Assembly: GCA_948470475.1 (NCBI GenBank)
Contig: OX419343.1
Span: 7,215,241 to 7,279,240, forward strand
Direction of reading: 5' to 3'
DNA: 64,000 bases
Origin: Galaxea fascicularis
Lineage: Eukaryota; Cnidaria; Anthozoa; Scleractinia; Euphylliidae
Shown here in pieces: positions 52,301-59,888 of the stretch. The position numbers were made by a program, and so were the translations under genes. The notes beneath the pieces were generated by a model. It searched no databases, had not been told where the DNA came from, and was given only the letters and a program-made list of their open reading frames with translations. Every line of letters begins with the position of its first letter. The stretch's first letter is position 1.

Positions 52301-55300
52301 TTTGCCCATTTTCTAACTCCTCTCCAGTCAAATGCTGTGAGGTTTCATTCTGCATTAAAAGTAGTTGTTCTTAGAACTAAGATGTTCTAAGATTCTTACA
52401 ATAATTTGTTGAACCAAGACCTTGTTTTAAGTTCTTAACAAGATCTTAAAAAACATCTTATCAAGATCTGAATCCTCAACATCTTAATAAGTCTAACAAG
52501 AATCTCCTCAAATTCTTTTAAGAACTTTATTCGTTTAAAGATCTATCTTAACATTTAAACTAGCTTGTTCACTTTCCATAAAAATCACAGTTCTCATATA
52601 ATCAGATCCTTGTGCTCTATCAAGATCAATAACATCTTAAGAATCTAAGAATCTGTATCATTGTCAAACTGTTTTAAAAGCCTTGGGAGAAGAACCCATA
52701 CAAATGTAAGTGACTGGGAAGTGCATCATGATAATTTCTAGTATATCAAATTAAAACACTGAATATATTCAGGTTGTTCTAACTAAATATTTAGTCCATA
52801 ATAAAATGCTTTTTCTTTTATCTAGGTTAAAAAAAGGTTTAGAGGTACAGCTGTATCCTCCACACTTTAAGAAACTTTCTAATGGCTAGCCATTGTGCTG
52901 CATGAAATGAAAATTCATTCATTCATGTAGCATAGGAAAGGATAGGAAATTTTTATTTCAACACAGTAACCTCAATGAAACTCTACATGGCAAACTATGC
53001 ATGCTTTGGCAAAAGGAAATTTGGGGACATGTTTGCCCTATTTGTCAACTCAAAACAAGTGATGCTACAAATTGTAATGACTTTACAATACCACTGACAA
53101 AAAAATAGCAGTACAGTGGTTGCAGCTTTTTGTTTTGTCTCAAACAATGTCTACTTACCTTAAGAAACTGAATTTCAGTCAAAATAGACACAAGTGACGC
53201 AGACGTTTCATCAGAGAGTTGTATCACTGTAAAAGCAGTGAAAATATAATTACCCTTAATGTCATGAAGATTAAACATGGCAGAAATGCTGAGCTCAATT
53301 TATGTTTGCAGAATCACATGTTACCTTATCGCAATTCTAGTGAGCTACCATGTGTATATGTTGTGGTTCAAATTTGTCTTAAACCAGTGTTACAAAGCAC
53401 CTCATTACAAACCAGTGTTACAAAGTGCCTCACATTACAAACCAGTGTTAGAAAGGACCTCATTACAAACCAGGGTTACAATTATTGCAATGCACCTGAC
53501 ATTACAAACCACTGTTACAAAGGACCTGACATAACAAACCAGAGTTACAAAGACTACATTACCACCCAGAGTTACAAAGAACCTGACATTACAAATCAGC
53601 AGGGCCTCATTACAAACCAGGGTTAGAAAGTACCTCGCATTACAAACCGGCATTACAAAGAACCTAATTACAAAGCAGCGTTACAAAGTACCTGACATTA
53701 CAAATTAGGGTGACAAACTACCTGACATTACAAACCAGCATTACAACGGACTTCATTATAAAGCAGCGTTACAACAGACATCATTACAAACCAGGGTTAC
53801 AAAGTACCTGATATAACAAACCAGCATCACAACCATCCTCATGACAAACTGGGGTTACAAAGTCCCTGACAACACAAACCAGCATTACAACAAACCTCAT
53901 TACAACCAGGGTTACAAAGTACCTGATATTACAAACCAGCATTACAATGAAACTCATTATAGACTGGGTTACAAAGTACATGACCTTACAAACCAGCATT
54001 ACAACAGACCTTATTACAAACAAGCATTCCAACAGACCTCATTACAACCCAGGTTACAACAGACCTCACTACAAACAAGGTTACAACAGACCTCATTACA
54101 ACCTGGGTTACAACAGACCTTATCACAACCTCGGTTACAAAAGACCTCATTACAACCGGGGTTACAACGGACCTCATTACAACCCGGATTACAACGGACC
54201 TCATTACAACCCGGGTTACAATGGACCTCATTACAACCTGGGTTACAACAGACCTCATTACAACCCGGGTTACAACGGACCTTATTACAACCTGGGTTAC
54301 AACGGACCTCATTACAACCTGGGTTACAACAGACCTCATTACAACCCGCGTTACAACGGACCTCATTACAACCCATGTCACAACGGACCTCCTTACAACC
54401 TGGGTGACAAAGGACCTCATTACAACCCGGGTTACAACGGACCTTATTACAACCCAGGTTACAACAGACCTCACTACAAACAAGGTTACAACAGACCTCA
54501 TTACAACCTGGGTTACAACAGACCTTATCACAACCTTGGTTACAAAAGACCTCATTACAACCTGGGTTACAACGAACCGCATTACAATCCGGATTACAAC
54601 GGACCTCATTACAACCCGGGTTACAATGGACCTCATTACAACCCGGGTTACAACAGACCTCATTACAACCCGGGTTACAACGGACCTCATTACAACCTGG
54701 GTTACAACGGACCTCATTACAACCTGGGTTACAACAGACCTCATTACAACCCGCGTTACAACGGACCTCATTACAACCCGTGTTACAACGGACCTCCTTA
54801 CAACCTGGGTGACAAAGGACCTCATTACAACCCGGGTTACAACGGACCTTATTACAACCCAGGTTACAACAGACCTCACTACAAACAAGGTTACAACAGA
54901 CCTCATTACAACCTGGGTTACAACAGACCTTATCACAACCTCGGTTACAAAAGACCTCATTACAACCTGGGTTACAACGGACCACATTACAATCCAGATT
55001 ACAACGGACCTCATTACAACCCGGGTTACAATAGACCTCATTACAACCTGGGTTACAACAGACCTCATTACAACCCGGGTTACAACGGACCTTATTACAA
55101 CCTGGGTTACAACAGACCTCATTACAACCTGGGTTACAACGGACCTCATTACAACCTGGGTTACAACAGACCTCATTACAACCCGCGTTACAACGGACCT
55201 CATTACAACCCGCGTTACAACGGACCTCATTACAACCCGGCTTACAACGGACCACATTACAACCCAGGTTACAACGGACCTTATTACAACCCGGGTTACA

Positions 55301-58300
55301 ACAGACCTCATTGCAACCCGGGTTACAACGGACCTTATTACAACCTGGGTTACAACAGACCTCATTACAACTTGGGTTACAACAGACCTCATTACAACCC
55401 AGGTTACAACGGACCTCATTACAACAAGGGTTACAACGGACCTCATTACAACCTGGGTTACAAAGGACCTCATTACAACCCGGGTTACAACAGACCTCAT
55501 TTATCGTTCTTTTCGTGCCTTTTTCCCGCGAAACAAGGATTAATACCCGCGTAACAGTTGGTGTAAACTTTCCATTTTATGTGAAGAAAGGAGACAGAAA
55601 TAATAAGTTTTCAATTAGAAATCATGTCTCAATAAATTCTTTTGGGAATCCTACTTAACTTGAATGTACCATTCAACATGCCATGTAGTTTTTCTGCGAT
55701 TACTAGAATAACCTGCACGAGACTGTAGTATAAAAGGGTGATCACAGTCGAATTGATCATTTTTCTCCAAGATCTAATACCCCGTATTACTAATATAAAG
55801 AGGTCAACTTGTGAAAAACAAACGAAGAGTGCGTTGGTGTCAAGAAGTTGGATGACAAAACCAGTACTCAAAGATAAACTACAGCAAATTAAAGTGTCAT
55901 ATTTCCTGAAGTTGATCACATCTCCCCCATCGTTCCTAGCATCATTCCGGTATGATAGAGGGCGATCAGTTCGTACATTGGTGAAAGGAATGCTGTGCAC
56001 AGCCATGTGGGCACGAAAAGAACAGAAAGGCTCGACAGCTAGGAACGATAGGGAATGATGGGCTCGATTGTACTGACAGGGAACAATAAAGGGAACAAAT
56101 TTACATCACCTAGGAACAGAAGGAACGGGCACGAAAGGCATGAAATCGACCACGACGATGAGATGCTTTTGCGGCAAATAAGAGTGACATTTCACGTAAA
56201 CACAACCTATGTGCATCGTAATTCAACTAAAGTATAATATTTGGCGATATTTCCTTCAGAAGGAAAATAAAGGCGAAAGAGTTGAGCGCGCTCTTCACTA
56301 GAAAGAGGGAAAATTTTGAGTTGATTTTTCTTCTATACTGGATCTTCAATTACTGTCAAGCTAATTAAGAAAAAAACATCGTTTATGGGATGCACATACA
56401 CTGTACATTATTTTCCTGTCAGAATTATGCTCTTAAGATTTTTGTAAGTTCCAAAATTAAGAGTTTTGCAATGTCACCCAAAATGTTACATGCGAGATAA
56501 CCAACACCGTGCGCAAGGCCCTTAAGTTTGGTTTAAAAATTTTCAAACCAGTTTAATTTTGATTTCCCTTTGTCTCAGAGTCATCACCATAATCTGAGAC
56601 AAAGGAAAACAAAAATTTAACTGGTTTGAAAATTTTTAAACCCCAGATAAATTCGAACCACAACAAATATATGGGCAGTAATAGACCCTGCCCCTTTCCG
56701 GGTGCAACCTTGCGGTTGCCTGTGCAATAAAGATGCACAGAACCCAAAGAGTGGTGCTGTATGTTCAAACTGGAACAACAGGTGACAAAGTGGAATAAAA
56801 TGACCTCTTTCAGCAGCAGCCCAGCATAAGATGCATGTGATCTGAGCCATGCATTGTTGAACAAAAAGTAAATTCTGATGCTTGGATGACAGGAATGAAT
56901 TAGTCAGGAGTTAATATTCTGATGGCATGATGGAGAGGCATGTAGGGTATTATGGGAGCCTTAGGAGTATTTAGCAGTTTTGGCTGGAGACTGAAGGCCC
57001 GTTTAAATGGTTTCAACATTTGCTTCAACATGCATTTAACACTTTGTTGAACCAAATGTTGGGTGCATTTGAACAGGTGGTCCAACATTGTTGAAAGCGT
57101 AAAAAATGTTGAAAGCGTGTTGAAAGCGTGTTGAATCAAGTTTAAATCGGTTTAAACTTTCATTCAAGATCGATTCAACTTTTCCTTTGTTCTTGAAAAT
57201 GTTGAATGGTGTTGAAGCCGTTTGAACACTTCTGTTTAACAAATTATTGTAGAACACATGCGTACTCACACCAGGCTGCAAAAGTCAATATGGCGTCTAT
57301 CATTTGTGTAAACAGTGAAGAAGTTGGTACCATGTTGGAACCATTTGAACGGGCCTCTACACAACTTTGTTTTTGCATCCAACATTTGACCAACATCCGT
57401 TCAACTTTTGTTGAACGAATGTTGGTCAAATGTTGAAACCGTTTAAACGGGCCTTAATGTCATTCAAGGTCGGTCAGTCTAGCTACAGGTCTGTTCACTT
57501 TCATTTATTTTCCTAGTATGTAAAGTTTAGTCTATTTCTATGGCATGTAATGTTTATTTGTTCCCTTTCCTCGGGGACTTATGCTACTGCATTAGATGAG
57601 GAAAACGTTTCCACATATTTTTTGGCCACATCTTAAGGGTGTTTTTTTTAGTGGGTTTTCATTTCTGGCGTAGCATGTCTTTTCATAGATTATTCTTTAC
57701 TGCATTTGATGTTTGTATTTCTATCAGCTGTTAACAGGATTGCCTTGCTATTGTATAACTAGCTGATGCACCCTACATAAACTTTTACTTTGAAGCTTCT
57801 GGTAGTGTCGTCAGAATATATTATAGCATGATTTACCGGTAAACACTAGACAGAGTAATTTAGTTTTTCTCAGATTGACACAACTCAAATTAATGACTTA
57901 ATCTGTAAGAAATGATTCAGTTTGGGAGGTTAAAATGGAAAGAGGGACAGCTGTAGAAATCAATTCCCTACTTTATTGAAAGATTGATCACTTTATGTAC
58001 CTAAAATGAAATTTAAAACCGAAAGACATATGGCATCTGACAGTATTCTAATGGTTTCTTAACATACCATTGTATTACATTTACCTTGGCTTCTTATGCC
58101 AGCTGTTTTGGGTAGACTGTCCTACAATACAAAATTAAAGAGAAGATTGACATCAAACAGTAATGCTCAACTATCAAATAAAGAACGACCTTCGCACTTG
58201 TGAACGCAAGAATTACATTCACCAGTGTGAAGGTCATTCTGCATCAACTGCATAAAGAAGCCTGAAACAAACTCTGGACTTCAATAGGGTTTGATACTAT

Positions 58301-59560
58301 GACCTTGCGATACCGGTGAGATGTTTTAACCAACTGAGCTTTGAAGCATATGTTCCAATGAAAATTGTGAATGATGTGTATGAAATAAATCACTCATGAA
58401 CTGTGGAAATGAAATCAAATGAAGACAAAACTGCAAGGATCATTCTTCATTTGATTTCATTTCTGTAGTTCATACAGTATATGATTTATTTCATATACAC
58501 CATTCAAATTTCTAGTATGTTCTCAAACAAGATCTAACCACAACCCTTAGCATGCAGTGCAACACACTAAATACTACTGTTAGGCTTCACATCTCTATCT
58601 CCCTTTTCACCATCGCACAAAACTCCCAAAAAAACTTAACCTTTAGCTAGAACTGGTGACAGTATATTGTACAGTACACATGGCCAATTATTCAGTAACC
58701 TTCATCTGGTTTTATACCATGCCATAGAAAATAGACCATCACCACTCATCACTTGTATTTGGAAGCTTTAGCAAAGAGGATGGAAACGGCAATGAAAAGG
58801 TCACAAAACAATAGGCCTAATGAGCAAAAACAATCACTCTACATGTGCGTTTTATAGTTTTGTACATTTCTTTCCCATCCCCTGGAAAACAACAACATGG
58901 AATGAACATGTGAGCGCATGACTGTAAATGTTTGTAAAGTTTTGCTAGTAAGACAGTTTTCCACTAGCAAACTGGTGAGACCACTAGCAAATTCTTTCCC
59001 TTTGAAATGTCAATGAACATATCTAATATAAAGATTAGGATAATTCTGGATATTTCACACAGTCTATTAATGAGCTAAAAAAGTTTAATAAAAAGGTATC
59101 AAATATTATTTGGTCTCCCTTGTCATTGTCCGGACAGCTACCAGCTATCTACTGCAGCTCGGAGTGCTCTTCTCAGCAGTGTCCGCTGTTTTCTTTGCCT
59201 CAGATGTCATCAGTACATTCCAGCCCTCCCTCTCTCTATATCAAGCCTCTCATCGTATGTAAGCCCCCACCCCCATCATCACCACTTTGCAGGAACTAAG
59301 GTAAGGGGGAAGAGGGGGACTGGGGGCGGGGTGGAGGTCTTGTTGTGTCCGGACGAATCGTGCAACTGACGTGACAAGGACGTACCACAATTGAGTTTAA
59401 AAAAGCCAAACGTCCTACAAAAATGTTCTTCTGCTCAGAGCTTAACGTTAAATTATACCTGTGATCTGGTGACCTTGTACAAGCATATCTCGTTGCCGAA
59501 AGTGATGAACTTGTCATGTTGGCTGGGAGACCACAAAACCTGCCATTTTGCCGTGCTCAT
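25282..59560 (-). CDS. MIOS: GATOR2 complex protein MIOS (WD repeats, C-terminal zinc domain)
   Basis: Scaffold subunit of GATOR2, which relieves GATOR1 inhibition and so couples amino acids to mTORC1 at the lysosome. 36 coding exons join in phase to 881 residues (human 875): 59459-59560, 58085-58121, 53159-53226, 51926-52005, 51393-51442, 51230-51288, 50134-50203, 49425-49455, 48108-48208, 47445-47546, 46815-46909, 46647-46697, 46001-46130, 44436-44489, 44160-44234, 42103-42143, 41922-41987, 41368-41451, 41263-41287, 40199-40264, 39216-39291, 37996-38067, 37069-37187, 36510-36604, 35707-35778, 34896-34961, 34254-34326, 33402-33448, 32634-32734, 31939-31980, 31544-31601, 29601-29661, 28756-28808, 27685-27787, 26230-26347, 25282-25384. 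WD blades fill the N-terminal ~370 residues (e.g. [20 protein letters not shown]); then come [17 protein letters not shown] and [16 protein letters not shown]. Zinc-type cysteines are C742/745, [14 protein letters not shown] (778-791), WFTWCQSC (827-834) and [10 protein letters not shown] (853-862). A TAG lies in frame upstream of the ATG. Exon 31's donor (CCA|GTTCAG) is the weakest junction. Confidence 0.97.
25956..26182. repeat. Dispersed repeat family R1, copy 1
   Basis: It opens with a hairpin, ACTGTACGTTACGGACC mirrored by GGATCCGTAACTTTTACAGT. Then come GAGGTTAGTAAGATATTTAT, AACTTTCAAATTTAGC, TTGACCAATCACAATG and ACTAACTGAGAGATATAATA. The same order of words occurs at 50474-50930. It lies in MIOS intron 35. 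Confidence 0.85.
27484..27608. mobile_element. MITE with 23-bp inverted ends, 125 bp
   Basis: AATGACAAAATATTTACAAG, then GCTA, has its exact inverse, TAGC then CTTGTAAATATTTTGTCATT, at the other end. It lies in MIOS intron 34, 77 bp from exon 34. Confidence 0.85.
28216..28392. repeat. CTGTCGGCC-rich palindromic cluster
   Basis: From 28218 to 28319 the sequence is a foldback built of short words CTGTCGGCC, CTGTCGGCCG and their inverses (GGCCGACAG). The arm AAAACCTGTCGGCC is mirrored by GGCCGACAGGTTTT. It then runs into direct units CTGTCGGTAA, GTGTCGGTAA and CTTGTCGGTAA up to 28392. It is GC-rich and CpG-rich in an AT-rich intron (MIOS intron 33). It is not a CRISPR array: there are no spacers of constant length. 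Confidence 0.85.
29829..30251. mobile_element. Harbinger-like MITE family H1, copy A, 423 bp
   Basis: It starts AGGCCCGTTTAAATGGTTTC, then AACATTTG, and ends near CAAATGTTGAAAGTGTTTAA followed by ACCAAGGTT. TAA lies at both edges (29826-29828 and 30252-30254). It shares its ends and the CAACATT/GTTGAA-rich body with the copy at 56995. The right terminus is more decayed. It lies in MIOS intron 31. Confidence 0.8.
30541..30834 (+). mobile_element. tRNA-derived SINE family A, near-complete copy
   Basis: It has a tRNA-like head GTCGGCGCAGTGGTGAGAGC (A-box region) and the B box GGGTTTGATTCCCGCACTCG. The body GGGCTGAGTTTGTTGGTTCT is followed by CTGCTCCAAGAGG, a late block TCTCCCCAATTAGTAGAGTA, and an AATAAAGTTGTTG(TTA)n tail. 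It lies in MIOS intron 31, antisense to the gene. Related copies are at 10225 and 37362. Confidence 0.85.
33113..33295. mobile_element. MITE with long inverted ends, 183 bp
   Basis: The left arm TTACAGTGCAACGCGTCTTA, then CCATGGCCACCCAACAAACA and TTTTTACAAGTTAGCC, is mirrored over about 60 bp by the right arm. The right arm contains GGCTAACTTGTAAAAATGTT and TGTTGGGTGGCCACAGTAAG. It lies in MIOS intron 28. Confidence 0.85.
34718..34821. repeat. Foldback with TGCTCGGATATTTG ends, 104 bp
   Basis: TGCTCGGATATTTGCCCTA on the left is mirrored by TAGACAAATATCCGAGCA on the right. The interior pairs further (AAAGCTC and GAGCT words). A CTT microsatellite borders it at 34680-34700. It lies in MIOS intron 26. 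Confidence 0.8.
35257..35618. mobile_element. Mutator-like MITE with 9-bp target duplication, 362 bp
   Basis: The inverted ends are about 57 bp long: TAGCCTGCGAATACAGTCGC, then CTCTCAACGCTCTC. The right inverse closes with AGGCGGCTGTATTCGCAGGC and TA. A 9-bp direct repeat AGTACTAAC flanks it exactly (35248-35256 and 35619-35627). Long ends with a 9-bp duplication fit Mutator-type elements. It lies in MIOS intron 25. Confidence 0.9.
37273..37294. repeat. Perfect 22-bp palindrome
   Basis: AACCGCCAGAG followed immediately by its reverse complement, CTCTGGCGGTT. It has no loop. It lies in MIOS intron 22, 86 bp below exon 23's acceptor side. Confidence 0.9.
37362..37654 (-). mobile_element. tRNA-derived SINE family A, reverse copy
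   Basis: Read on the minus strand: ATCAGGGTTGGCACAGTGGT, then GAGCGCTTGCC, a decayed B box (TCCTGGGTTTGG), GGGCTGAGTTTGTTGGTTCT, CTCCCCAATTAGCAGAGCAC, then AATAAAGTT and an ATT-rich tail of about 75 bp at 37362-37440. It has the same orientation as MIOS and lies in intron 22. Confidence 0.85.
38307..38583. mobile_element. Foldback MITE, 277 bp
   Basis: Left TATACAGCTATTTTGAGAAA, GGTTGTCGGAAAAAGTGCAC, then GACAATCCCGAAAG. The right arm is the inverse, with CTTTCGGGATTGCCGCGTGC, TTTCCGACAACCTTTCTCGA and ACTAGCTGTATA. It lies in MIOS intron 21. Confidence 0.85.
39815..40187 (-). mobile_element. Full-length tRNA-derived SINE (family B) beside a MIOS splice donor
   Basis: On the minus strand it begins near ACCGGTTGGCTCAGTTGGTA with AGAGTAC (A box) and the B box GGTTCAAACCCTGGCTGGAC. 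A long body follows: ACTTTCTAGTCTCCTCAGAT, GTCTCACAACCCTTGCTCAT, GTTAAAGAACCCACTTGC and TAGTTCCCGCTGTTGTGG. The body order is typical of a widespread cnidarian/invertebrate SINE, from memory. Its head ends 11-20 bp from the exon 20 donor (40197-40198). It explains the 92-residue open frame at 39816-40094. Confidence 0.85.
41000..41110 (+). mobile_element. SINE family C fragment
   Basis: CACCAGTATCACAAGGTCAC, then AGGTTCAAAGCCTGTTAAAG (B box), followed by a T-run, CAGGCTTCTTTATGCAATTG and CATTCACAACTGCGAG. It is the forward counterpart of the copies at 12415 and 58190. It lies in MIOS intron 19. Confidence 0.75.
42478..42702. mobile_element. Harbinger-like MITE family H2 with 80-bp ends, 225 bp
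   Basis: AGGCCCGTTTACACAGGCGA, TTTTTGTCGCGGCAACTCGA, then TGCAATTTTTGTCGCGCT. The right end is the nearly exact inverse, finishing TCGCCTGTGTAAACGGGCCT. TAA is duplicated at 42475-42477 and 42703-42705. The outermost 12 bases are those of family H1, so H1 and H2 probably used one transposase. It is CpG-rich, which suggests recent insertion. It lies in MIOS intron 15. Confidence 0.9.
42945..43290. repeat. Tandem duplication, unit about 180 bp
   Basis: The words TCTGATACATTGCCAGATTC, TCCAAATTAACTTGTACTGG, TTACATCAAAAGTCACTTAG and GGGTTCATTTTCCTCACAA recur about 180 bp later with about 15% change. Two units lie side by side in MIOS intron 15. Confidence 0.85.
43838..43945. repeat. Tandem repeat, unit about 43 bp
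   Basis: TGTGACATAGGCTGTGTACA, then TTATAACTCACCGGTGCA, is followed by TGTGACGTAGGCAGCTTGCA, TTATAACTCAACAGTGCA and a third partial unit. It lies in MIOS intron 15. Confidence 0.8.
44690..44960. mobile_element. Two opposed SINE family C fragments
   Basis: A reverse copy (44690-44800) has GCAATTGCATAAAGAACCAT, CCTGTGACCTCACCAGACTG and AACTGAGCTATGAAGCC. A forward copy (44860-44960) has ATTCAAACCCTGTTGAAGTC, a T-run of about 15, and CAGGCTTCTTTACGCAATTG. They lie head to head in MIOS intron 13, so the transcript could fold. Confidence 0.75.
45755..45970. mobile_element. MITE with AGGGGTGGCAAATGGTA ends, about 216 bp
   Basis: TAGGGGTGGCAAATGGTACC is mirrored by TTTTACCATTTGCCACCCCT. The interior is rich in GTCTCGG and GTCTCAG words (45870-45945). 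It lies in MIOS intron 13, 31 bp from the exon 13 donor. Confidence 0.8.
47749..47925. mobile_element. hAT-like MITE, 177 bp
   Basis: The ends are CAGGGGTTTCAATAAG and the inverse CTAATAAAACCCCTG, starting with CAG as hAT elements do. AATTCT repeats directly at both edges (47743-47748 and 47926-47931), perhaps the remnant of an 8-bp duplication. The interior has AGGCGGCGG and GCCGGTTGCCGG words. It lies in MIOS intron 9. Confidence 0.8.
50474..50930. repeat. Dispersed repeat family R1, copy 2 with insert
   Basis: The hairpin GTACTGTAAGTTACGGACC is mirrored by GGACCCGTAACTTACAGTAC. GAGGTTAGTAAGATATTTAC, AACTTTCAAATTTAGCGG and TTGACCAATCACAGTG follow, as in copy 1 at 25956. About 180 bp at 50690-50870 are absent from copy 1. 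The 130-residue open frame at 50417-50809 is made by this repeat. It lies in MIOS intron 6. Confidence 0.85.
51484..51560 (+). mobile_element. SINE family B head fragment
   Basis: AACTCATTTGGTTAATGACA (A-box side) is followed by GGGTTCAAACCCTGGCTGGA and CCAACACT. This matches the head of the full copy at 39815-40187 but lacks the body. It lies in MIOS intron 4. Confidence 0.7.
53380..53840. repeat. Diverged outer zone of the intronic minisatellite
   Basis: Units of about 27-33 bp built on CATTACAAACCAGTGTTACA with AAG and a variable ACCTGA/GCCTC spacer. Spacing and sequence vary from unit to unit, unlike the regular array to the right. It lies in MIOS intron 2 and starts about 150 bp from exon 3. 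Confidence 0.9.
53841..55500. repeat. 27-bp minisatellite with 405-bp higher-order period
   Basis: About 54 regular units from about 54040, each 27 bp, of the type GGTTACAACGGACCTCATTA followed by CAACCCG. Marker variants (CACTACAAACAAGG) sit at 54067, 54472 and 54877, exactly 405 bp (15 units) apart, so blocks of 15 units were copied as one. Since 27 is a multiple of 3 and stops are absent, long frames stay open on both strands: 535 residues plus (GYNGPHYNP repeats), 504 and 413 minus. The array ends sharply at 55500. It is intronic in MIOS and I do not call it a gene. Confidence 0.95.
56530..56642. repeat. Long hairpin, 113 bp, arms about 50 bp
   Basis: GGTTTAAAAATTTTCAAACC, AGTTTAATTTTG, then CCTTTGTCTCAGA. 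The inverse, TCTGAGACAAAGG, then AACTGGTTTGAAAATTTTTA and AACC, follows after a 13-bp loop. Few mismatches suggest recent origin. It lies in MIOS intron 2. Confidence 0.9.
56995..57454. mobile_element. Harbinger-like MITE family H1, copy B, 460 bp
   Basis: It begins AGGCCCGTTTAAATGGTTTC, then AACATTTG, and ends CAAATGTTGAAACCGTTTAA then ACGGGCCT, a clean inverted pair. The right edge is TAA; the left edge is TGA, one change from a TAA duplication. The body is a GTTGAA/TTCAAC-rich foldback, making the paired open frames at 56900-57436. It lies in MIOS intron 2. Confidence 0.85.
58190..58505 (-). mobile_element. SINE family C copy with downstream foldback
   Basis: Read reversed: AGCTCAGTTGGTTAAAACAT (A box), CACCGGTATCGCAAGGTCAT, a decayed B box (AGTATCAAACCCTATTGAAG), TCCAGAGTTTG, and CAGGCTTCTTTATGCAGTTG. 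On its 5' side, 58372-58505 pairs CATGAACTGTGGAAATGAAA and TCAAATGAAGA with TCTTCATTTGATTTCATTTC. It lies in MIOS intron 1. Confidence 0.75.
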
Positions 59561-59888
59561 TTTGGACAGTTCGTCAAAAGTATTGACGTTCTAGGATAAT
59601 AGAGGGCTTATTCGAGGCATCCATTGCCATTTCGCACAGACGATTCTTAATTTAGGTCAATTGGAAGTGTAAAAATACAGCGATAAGCTGGAGACGACCA
59701 CAAAGTCACTGAAATTGAAATTGTGAAAGATCCGGGTTGTCCAGCGGTGTTCCCTTCATCACGTGATGCAATGGACTATCTTGATTGGTTGGAACGAAAA
59801 AATTGAACATCACCGCGAAATGTACCTGTGCCAACTATTTGCTTTTCTTAACAAAGTTCTTAAACTTTTGGCATAGAAAAACTTAAAA
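59561..59888. promoter_or_regulatory. Bidirectional MIOS/SPC25 promoter with TCACGTGA and CCAAT
   Basis: 328 bp separate the two start codons. At 59759-59766 is the palindrome TCACGTGA, an E-box with the flanks of the CLEAR motif bound by TFEB/MITF-family factors, which control lysosome and nutrient genes. ATTGG (an inverted CCAAT box, NF-Y type) lies at 59784-59788; such boxes are common upstream of mitotic genes like SPC25. No TATA box is clear. The motif readings are by eye; the assignment to either gene is inference. Confidence 0.6.

Noticed and set aside
53947..55554. 535-residue plus-strand open frame as a protein-coding gene
   Set aside because: It follows entirely from a stop-free 27-bp unit; equally long frames exist on the other strand, there is no signal peptide, and it lies in a MIOS intron. 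Kept only as a finding.
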